A DNA stretch of 7,213 bases from Bacillota bacterium (GTDB lineage: Bacteria > Bacillota > Clostridia > Oscillospirales > Oscillospiraceae). Position 1 is the first letter of the stretch; every line of letters begins with the position of its first letter. Below, piece by piece: positions 1-4,449 of the stretch. The translations under genes and the position numbers were made by a program. The notes under the pieces are model-generated. The model did no database searches. It worked only from the letters and a program-made list of their open reading frames with translations, and had not been told where the DNA came from. The DNA lies in assembly GCA_023393155.1 (NCBI GenBank), contig JAEWML010000032.1, positions 1 through 7,213 of the forward strand, in the 5' to 3' direction.

Positions 1-1433
1 CGTTTCCATGAAGCTGTAAAGCGCATTCACCTGCTCCCTCGCGGTTTGCGCTGCTTTCATCCCGTCTGACAGCAGCTTCAAGGGACCGCGCACCCGGCGG
101 CGCAGTCCGTTCAGCTCCGCAAGCTCCGCCTGCCGCGCGTCCGTCCAAGGGGCGCCGTAGCCCCCGGGGTTGGCGGACCAATCCGCCTCCCGTAGCCAGA
201 GGGAGCCATGGATTTCCCAAGTGAGGGCATAATTTTCCAGCCGGTCGCACTCCTCGGGCGAAAGCCTCGCGAGACCGGTTTTCAGGTAGTGAAACATATC
301 CTCGTATTCGCAGCCGCCGGTGACGGCGTCCAAAGCGCCGGTCAGAAGAGACAGCACCGGCTTTTCCAGAATGTCGCTTCGGCGGCTGAGATAGACCGGC
401 ACGCCGTACCGCTCGAAGACGTTTTCAATGACGGACTCGTAATCCTTCATGTTCCGTGCCGCCACGGTGATGTCCCGGAACCGGCATTTTTCTGTTTTCA
501 CCAGCCGCAGAATATCGGCGGCGGTCTGCTCCACCTCCGTGAAGGCGGAGTCCGCCTCCCGAAGCCGCACGGCGGAGGTTTCTCCCTCCCAAGTCTCGTC
601 TCCGTCAAAGAATGACCGCTCCACAAGGCCCATGGGCGAGTCATCCCATGACGCGACGTATTGAATTTCAAAGGGTACTCCCGCCGACTCCGCCAACCGG
701 CGCAGCCGGTCCCGGGTGCGCACGGATACCTCGAAAATCTCGCCCGCGTCGTGCTCGTCTCCCAAAAGCGTCACCGTCACGCTGGCGGCGCGCCGCAAAA
801 GCACGGACAGAATTTCCACTTCCAGCCCGTTAAAATAGGAAAAGCCATCCAGATACACGTCCCTTCCGTCCGCATATCCGGACTCCTCCAAGTGGTCCCG
901 CAGCTTTACGATACGGTCCCTGCCGTCCTTTTCCGGGCGGTGGAGGTGCGCCTCGTAGTTTGCGTAAATAAAGGCAAGGTCCCGCAGCTTGTCTCCCATG
1001 GCGCCGGGAATGTCCTCCGCTTGGGCGGCAAGGGTCATGGGCGAGACGGCGTAGCTGGTCAGCTCGTCCAACAGCCCAAGGAGCTGTTCGAGAAACCCAG
1101 CCCGCTGACTGGGGCGGCGGTAGACCTTCAGCACCGGGCCAGCTCTGTCAGGGACCTTTGCAGCAGCAACAGCTTTCCTCCCGCGTCAATGCTCACGTCT
1201 GCCGCGCCGCCGGTGATAGCCAGCACACGGGTGGCAAGGCGGCGGAAGCTTAAAACCTCCGCGTGGCGGCTGGCGGTGTCGCCGCAGACACGGCACAAAT
1301 CCACCTCCGCCTGATGGGAGGCATGCTCCGGCACCAGCAGAATCTGGCGGGAGGAATCTCCCTTTTCGGCAATCTCCCCCAATATCCGCCGGGATTTTCC
1401 ACTCCGCGCCCGTCCCATGAGAATTTTCAGCAT
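1..1433 (-). pseudogene. addB: AddB, ATP-dependent helicase/deoxyribonuclease subunit B; partial at the left edge and frameshifted
   Basis: AddB pairs with AddA in the Gram-positive double-strand-break end-resection complex, the counterpart of RecBCD. The protein starts MLKILMGRARSGKS, which carries a Walker A motif (GRARSGKS) at the very N-terminus, as is usual for AddB. The ATG at 1433 is chosen because GGAAGGGAAGGA lies just upstream; a GTG at 1481 is possible but has a poorer site. This first frame runs only 101 codons and ends at TGA 1130-1128. AddB-like sequence resumes at once in another frame (VLKVYRRPSQRAGFLEQL from 1134) and stays open, with no stop, to position 1. Recognisable stretches include DVYLDGFSYFNGLE, the DITVAARN region and SRRSDILEKPVLSLL. 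One extra C in the CCC run at 1138-1136 (minus strand) would restore one frame reading LAPVLKVYR. The nuclease domain and Fe-S cysteines would lie beyond the left edge. Identity is strong; whether the break is real or a sequence error cannot be told here. Confidence 0.88.
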
Positions 1434-1502
1434 GGCTTCCTTCCCTTCCTCCGCACCGGACCGCACCTTAAAAAAGCGCACCCCACACTTCTCCGTAAGC
1501 TC

Positions 1503-1532
1503 AAAAACCGCAGGCGCAGTGCGCCTCTGCGG
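1503..1532 (-). terminator. Terminator-like hairpin in the addB leader (possible attenuator)
   Basis: Read on the minus strand, CCGCAG-AG-GCGC, a 3-nt ACT loop, then GCGCCTGCGG forms a stem of 6 + 4 bp with a two-base bulge, followed directly by TTTTT (1507-1503). It has the form of a rho-independent terminator. It lies between the proposed addB promoter and the addB start, and no minus-strand gene lies just upstream for it to terminate. It therefore would act inside the addB leader. On the plus strand the hairpin has no T tract, so it does not look like a terminator in that direction. Confidence 0.5.
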
Positions 1533-1561
1533 TCAATATGATTCCTTTCCGATCTCTCGAC

Positions 1562-1592
1562 ATGATACCACATTTCGCCCAAAATGAACAGC
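1562..1592 (-). promoter_or_regulatory. Putative extended -10 promoter for addB
   Basis: On the minus strand TGGTATCAT (1570-1562) is a good extended -10 element (TGn plus TATCAT, five of six bases matching TATAAT). A -35 hexamer 17 bp upstream (about 1587-1592, TGTTCA) is weak, as is tolerated with an extended -10. Transcription would start near 1555 and give a leader of roughly 120 nt containing the hairpin at 1503-1532. The proposal is by inspection only. Confidence 0.45.
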
Positions 1593-1596
1593 AGAT

Positions 1597-1625
1597 TTGC
1601 ATTTTCGGCCTGGGCCTGCTACACT
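1597..1625 (+). promoter_or_regulatory. Putative sigma-A promoter for the DUF1643 gene
   Basis: TTGCAT (1597-1602) and TACACT (1620-1625) are spaced by 17 bp, and TGC directly before TACACT makes an extended -10. It sits about 30 bp before the DUF1643 start codon and back-to-back with the proposed addB promoter, as expected for a divergent pair. Confidence 0.55.
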
Positions 1626-1655
1626 AAAGAAAACTGTCGAAAAGGAGCCGTGCCC

Positions 1656-2267
1656 ATGCATATACCCAGTTCCACCACCGGAGAAATTGAGGTCCTGTCC
1701 TTTGACGCGGCGTTGGAAGCCGCGCTGCGTCCCAACCCGGCTTACGACGCCGCCAAGTGGCTGTACGTCCCCAACGCCTATTCCGAATACCGTTACATTC
1801 TGGGCACCCGAGGGGAAAAGCCCTTGATCTGTCTGGGTATCAACCCCTCCACCGCCGTGCCGGACAAGCTGGACCCCACCGTCAGCTCCGCCCGGCGCAT
1901 CGCCCTGAACAACGGGTACGACAGCTTCCTCATGTTCAATGTCTACGCCCAGCGGGCCACCCGCCCCAACGACATGGAGCGCTCCTGCAACGCCTATCTC
2001 CACGGGGAAAACCGCAGAGCCTTTGCCTACCTCCTGTCCCTGTCTCCCCAGCCCGCCGTCTGGGCTGCGTGGGGTAATATCATTGAGAAGCGGCCTTATC
2101 TGATGGACTGCATGAGGGACTTTGCCGAGGAGGGCCGCTCTGCCGGGGCCAGATGGTTTTCAGCAGGCCCTCTCTTGAAATCCGGCCATCCCCACCACCC
2201 GCTGTATCTCCGGCAGGACACGGCGCTGTTGGACTTTGAGATTGACGCGTATCTGGGCGGGCGGTAA
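1656..2267 (+). CDS. DUF1643 family protein
   Basis: This 203-residue protein matches what I recall of the DUF1643 family, whose biochemical role is unknown. Visible signatures are the INPSTA motif (residues 62-67) followed by DPT (73-75), then FNVYAQRAT (94-102), a WAAWGN segment near residue 140, and the C-terminal SGHPHHPLYL stretch. The last two resemble the family's usual G-N and GHPxHPLYL blocks. The ATG at 1656 is chosen because AAAGGAG (1641-1647) lies 8 nt upstream; the frame is open from 1584, but that upstream start would overlap the promoter. There is no signal peptide or membrane segment, so it is probably cytoplasmic. The gene is transcribed alone, away from addB, and is followed by a long hairpin. 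Base composition resembles the neighbours, so transfer is not evident. The family assignment is fairly sure; no function can be given. Confidence 0.82.
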   Translation: MHIPSSTTGEIEVLSFDAALEAALRPNPAYDAAKWLYVPNAYSEYRYILGTRGEKPLICLGINPSTAVPDKLDPTVSSARRIALNNGYDSFLMFNVYAQRATRPNDMERSCNAYLHGENRRAFAYLLSLSPQPAVWAAWGNIIEKRPYLMDCMRDFAEEGRSAGARWFSAGPLLKSGHPHHPLYLRQDTALLDFEIDAYLGGR

Positions 2268-2288
2268 ACTTCTTTCACCGTCTCGCAC

Positions 2289-2351
2289 GAAAATTCCCGC
2301 TTGGATAAAGGCTTTCCCCACGGGGCAGGCCTTGTCCGGGCGGGAATTTTC
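2289..2351 (+). terminator. Long near-perfect hairpin after the DUF1643 gene, probable terminator
   Basis: A 12-bp perfect outer stem pairs GAAAATTCCCGC (2289-2300) with GCGGGAATTTTC (2340-2351). Pairing continues inward with a few G-T pairs, one bulge and one mismatch through GGAT/GTCC and AAGGC/GCCTT to CCC/GGG with a 4-nt loop near 2319-2322, so almost the whole 63 nt is one stem. It begins 21 bp after the DUF1643 stop. AATTTT on the 3' side follows the GC-rich part on either strand, which fits a weak bidirectional terminator. It is unusually long for one, so a small inverted-repeat element or a structured RNA are alternatives. Confidence 0.55.
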
Positions 2352-2360
2352 CGATAAAGC

Positions 2361-2389
2361 GCACTTTTTTCCCAGTTCGTTCATATACT
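2361..2389 (+). promoter_or_regulatory. Possible promoter for the three-gene operon
   Basis: TATACT (2384-2389) is a good -10 element about 40 bp before the first start codon. No good sigma-A -35 lies 16-18 bp upstream (GCACTT is the best). The same bases read CATATACT, with CACT 16 bp upstream (2362-2365), which resembles the layout of mother-cell sporulation promoters of the sigma-E/sigma-K type. Which sigma factor applies cannot be settled by eye. Confidence 0.35.
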
Positions 2390-2429
2390 GCCTTGACAAC
2401 GATTGTTCAACCACCGACAGGAGGCTATC

Positions 2430-2687
2430 ATGGACGACAAGACCAGACAGACCATTAACCAGCTCAATCAGGACCCGGCCACCGTTCAGCGCCTGCTTAC
2501 CTCGCAGGACGGACGCAGGCTTGTGGAGATGATGACCCAAGCAAACGGAGGCGCGGCCATGCAGCAGGCGGCTATGAGCGCCATGCGAGGCGACTCCGCC
2601 CGGATTACACAGATGATTAACCAGCTAATGCAAAGCCCCGAGGGGGCCGCGCTGGTGGAACGTATCAATCAGGCAACCCAAAAATAA
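2430..2687 (+). CDS. Small Gln/Met-rich helical protein of unknown function, first gene of a three-gene operon
   Basis: This is an 85-residue protein with no Cys, His or aromatic residue, 13 Gln and 8 Met, and an almost wholly helix-compatible composition. It carries an internal repeat: LLTSQDGRRLVEMMTQA (residues 22-38) and LMQSPEGAALVERINQA (66-82) share the pattern L-[LM]-x-S-x-[DE]-G-x-x-L-V-E-x-x-x-Q-A, offset by 44 residues. INQLNQDPATVQRLL (9-23) also resembles INQLMQSPEG (63-72). The ATG at 2430 is preceded by a perfect AGGAGG (2419-2424) with 5-nt spacing; an in-frame upstream ATG at 2403 lacks such a site and would only add MFNHRQEAI. No signal peptide or membrane segment is seen. 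The next gene starts 20 nt after its stop, so the two are probably co-transcribed. I do not recognise a named family; coding status is well supported by the ribosome binding site, the repeat and the operon spacing. Confidence 0.75.
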   Translation: MDDKTRQTINQLNQDPATVQRLLTSQDGRRLVEMMTQANGGAAMQQAAMSAMRGDSARITQMINQLMQSPEGAALVERINQATQK

Positions 2688-2707
2688 ACCGAAAAGGGGC
2701 GGACGGC

Positions 2708-3199
2708 ATGGCGGAATTTGAGGAAAAACTGAACGCGATCCTGTCGGACCCCAACAGCATGGCGCAGATTATGCAGCTTGCACAGTCCATTGGCGGGGGA
2801 AACGGATCCGCCCCGGCCGCTCAGCCGGGGCAGGCACAGGGCAGCTATCAGGCCCCCCCGCCGGGGAATTATCCCCCGCCGGGAAACTATGCTCCTCCGG
2901 GGAATTATCCCCCACCGGGAAACTATGCTCCTCCGGGGAATTATCCTCCCCCGCCGGGACCCGCCCCCGGGGAAAACCCCCTCAGCTCCTTGCTGGGCAG
3001 CATCGACCCGGGCACCATCGCCCGCCTGATGCCCCTGATCGGGGAGCTGGGCAGTCCCCATAACAACAACAGCCGCGCGCTGCTGTATGCTCTGCGCCCT
3101 TACTTAAAGGCCGAACGGCAGACAAAAATCGAACGGGCGCTCCAACTGGCGCGCATTGTCCACATCGGAAAAAAATTCATCGCCAACTGGGAGACGTAA
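2708..3199 (+). CDS. Protein with N-terminal SDP helix motif, PPGNY repeats and C-terminal helical domain, function unknown
   Basis: The 163-residue protein has three parts. Residues 1-28 are a predicted helix with the segment KLNAILSDPNSMAQIMQLA. Residues 50-83 are a low-complexity linker of PPGNY[P/A] units repeated five times. Residues 90-163 are a predicted helical domain (SSLLGSIDPGTIARLMPLIGEL, then RALLYALRPYLKAERQTKIERALQLARIV), ending basic and with a final KKFIANWET. From memory, Clostridia carry proteins with a similar N-terminal SDP segment and a similar LLxALRPYLxxERxxKxxRA tail, but I know of no assigned function. It has no Cys, no signal peptide and no obvious membrane span. 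The start has a modest AAAAGGGG site. It follows the 85-aa gene by 20 nt and precedes the 139-aa gene by 13 nt, and its N-terminal motif resembles one in the 85-aa protein, so the two may share a partner or fold. Confidence 0.8.
   Translation: MAEFEEKLNAILSDPNSMAQIMQLAQSIGGGNGSAPAAQPGQAQGSYQAPPPGNYPPPGNYAPPGNYPPPGNYAPPGNYPPPPGPAPGENPLSSLLGSIDPGTIARLMPLIGELGSPHNNNSRALLYALRPYLKAERQTKIERALQLARIVHIGKKFIANWET
2858..2944 (+). repeat. Tandem 36-bp repeat encoding PPGNYPPPGNYA
   Basis: Two full 36-bp units (2858-2893, 2894-2929) and a 15-bp partial unit (2930-2944) encode alternating PPGNYP and PPGNYA hexapeptides. Units 1 and 2 differ only at two third-codon positions (the first Pro codon and one internal Pro codon). 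The 18-bp half-units are more diverged, with GGGAATTAT and GGAAACTAT alternating regularly, so the recent duplication was of the 36-bp pair. Confidence 0.9.
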
Positions 3200-3212
3200 G
3201 GGAGGATGAGGG

Positions 3213-3632
3213 ATGTATAACCGCTATATCCGCAACGACGACGGCTCCTATTCCCGCATTCCCGAAGAGGATGCCCGGTCCGGTCCCGGGGGTCCTCCTC
3301 CGTCCGGCGGCTTTGGACCCGGTTCCGGAGGTCCCCCTCCGCCCAGTGGTAACTTTGGACCCGGACCCGGCGGACCTCCTCCCCCGCCTCCGCCGGGCGG
3401 AGGCGGGGGACCGGGGCCGTTTTCTCAGCCCAAGGACCCATTTTTTGGCCCGCCGCCCCCGCCGCTTTACGGCGAAGGCTTCTCCGCCACGCTGCGGCGG
3501 CTGTTGGATAAACTACATTTGGACAACGTGGATTCCGGCGATCTGATTCTCCTTCTGATGATCTTCTTCCTGTTCCGGGAAGAAGCGGACGAGGAGCTTT
3601 TAATCGCTCTGGGTCTTCTGCTGATCCTTTAA
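3213..3632 (+). CDS. Pro/Gly-rich protein with hydrophobic C-terminal tail, function unknown
   Basis: This 139-residue protein starts with a polar MYNRYIRNDDGSYSRIP segment. A Pro/Gly region (residues 24-84) follows, containing three imperfect GPGxGGPPPPSG repeats, a seven-proline run (55-61), a five-glycine run and a second five-proline run (80-84). A short amphipathic stretch (ATLRRLLDKLHLDNVD, 92-107) leads into DSGDLILLLMIFFLF (107-121), an acidic turn REEADEE (122-128) and LLIALGLLLIL (129-139). The two hydrophobic segments of about 11 residues, split by charges, are too short for ordinary membrane spans and may form a hairpin or an assembly interface. From memory, similar SGDL-plus-hydrophobic tails occur in small clostridial proteins of unknown role. 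AAGGGAGG (3198-3205) lies 7 nt before the ATG. It is the last gene of the operon; its stop overlaps the first bases of the terminator. Confidence 0.8.
   Translation: MYNRYIRNDDGSYSRIPEEDARSGPGGPPPSGGFGPGSGGPPPPSGNFGPGPGGPPPPPPPGGGGGPGPFSQPKDPFFGPPPPPLYGEGFSATLRRLLDKLHLDNVDSGDLILLLMIFFLFREEADEELLIALGLLLIL
3282..3410 (+). repeat. Low-complexity Pro/Gly coding repeat with a 31-nt palindrome
   Basis: Three degenerate units of GPG[x]GGPPPP[SG] are encoded here. Within them, 3380-3410 is a perfect inverted repeat of 15-base arms about one central G (3395), formed where a CCN run for proline meets a GGN run for glycine. In RNA it would be a very stable GC hairpin with a 3-nt loop. Confidence 0.8.
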
Positions 3633-3667
3633 AAAGCGGCTTTCCCGCAGTGGGAAAGCCGCTTTTT
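3631..3667. terminator. Bidirectional rho-independent terminator between convergent operons
   Basis: AAAAAGCGGCTTTCCC (3631-3646), loop GCAGT, then GGGAAAGCCGCTTTTT (3652-3667) gives a perfect 16-bp stem with an A tract on one side and a T tract on the other. It works as a terminator on both strands. It overlaps the stop codon of the plus-strand operon and lies 1 bp beyond the end of the minus-strand operon. Confidence 0.95.
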
Positions 3668-3668
3668 C

Positions 3669-4424
3669 CTATTCTATTGCGGTCAATACCGTTCCGTCCG
3701 GAAGAGTAAAATCCTGCGTGACAGGTCCGGCCGCATCCAGCACGAGAGAACCCATGCGGTAGATTGTCTCGCCGTATTTCAGCCACTCCGCCGCCGCCAG
3801 AAGCCCCGTGTCCACACTGACCCAGTACCGCAGGACAAAGCCGTTTTCATCCTCTCCCGTTTCCACATAGATGCAGTTTACCCCGGAAAGAGAGCGGTAG
3901 TCCGCCTTTTCAATCTGATTCACCGGCAGGGCAAGCACGTCCTCATAGGTGGGGATACCCTGTTCCTGGTCGGCGGCAATGTCCCCGGCGGGACATTGGT
4001 AAACCTCACTCTGGCTTCCGTACCAGATATACGTGGTGGTTCCGTCTGTGAGAGAGTGGCGGATTTGCTGCCCCTTGGGCGCACAGTCCGTTCTGGTCCA
4101 GTCGCCGCTGACGGAGACAAGCACCTGTGTCGTGCCGCTGCCACCGGTCCAAAACCGCTCCTCGGCAATGCTCCGGCGATACTGAGCGGGGCGCTCCAGC
4201 GATTCAATGGCGGACTGCACCGTCCCCGGCGTCACGGCAATCAGGGCAATGCCGCCATCCTCTCCGCCGCCCGACCCCGAGGACTCCCCCGCGGGCAGGA
4301 CGGTATCCGGCAGCACGATGCGGGAGGAACGGCGCAAGCCGTTGCTCAAAAGAATTGCCACCACCAGCAAAATCAGGATGACAAATCCAGCAACGGTAAA
4401 TTTTCCAACCTTGCTGTTTCTCAT
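3669..4424 (-). CDS. Membrane-anchored extracytoplasmic protein of unknown function, downstream of the epimerase gene
   Basis: The 251-residue protein has a short basic N-terminus (MRNSKVGK), one hydrophobic segment (about 9-27, FTVAGFVILILLVVAILLS) and then a Ser/Gly/Glu linker (47-58), so it is most likely an N-in, C-out anchored protein. No lipobox cysteine is seen. The outer part (about 60-251) is rich in beta-type and aromatic residues (GTTTYIWYGSQSEVYQC, LRYWVSVDTGLLAAAEWLKYGETIYRM) and ends in FTLPDGTVLTAIE; it carries Cys114, Cys144 and Cys184. The style of the last third recalls LolA-like lipoprotein-sorting folds, but that is only a suggestion. The ATG at 4424 is chosen for the GGAGAGGGGG site before it and the start-like basic-plus-hydrophobic N-terminus; a frame open to 4544 would overlap the epimerase gene by 95 bp. 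It follows the epimerase gene by 25 nt, so it is probably in the same cell-wall glycopolymer operon. I recognise no family. Confidence 0.82.
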   Translation of the reverse strand: MRNSKVGKFTVAGFVILILLVVAILLSNGLRRSSRIVLPDTVLPAGESSGSGGGEDGGIALIAVTPGTVQSAIESLERPAQYRRSIAEERFWTGGSGTTQVLVSVSGDWTRTDCAPKGQQIRHSLTDGTTTYIWYGSQSEVYQCPAGDIAADQEQGIPTYEDVLALPVNQIEKADYRSLSGVNCIYVETGEDENGFVLRYWVSVDTGLLAAAEWLKYGETIYRMGSLVLDAAGPVTQDFTLPDGTVLTAIE

Positions 4425-4449
4425 GAGGCCCCCTCTCCGCGCATCCGGC

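Noticed and set aside
1128..1142. Programmed -1 ribosomal frameshifting in addB
   Set aside because: The site lacks an X XXY YYZ slippery heptamer, and AddB is not known to use such a signal; a plain one-base deletion or sequence error is simpler.
661..1314. A 217-codon plus-strand frame, and another at 208-615, opposite addB
   Set aside because: Both are antisense to recognisable AddB sequence and look like codon-bias shadows without ribosome binding sites.
2393..2398. A consensus TTGACA as the -35 of a sigma-A promoter
   Set aside because: No -10 element lies 16-18 bp downstream, and such a promoter would start within the coding region.
2858..2944. CRISPR-like repeats
   Set aside because: The units are directly tandem without unique spacers, and they encode in-frame PPGNY peptides.
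3100..3786. A 228-codon minus-strand frame across the terminator
   Set aside because: It runs through the bidirectional terminator and is antisense to the 139-aa gene; the composition is that of a shadow frame.
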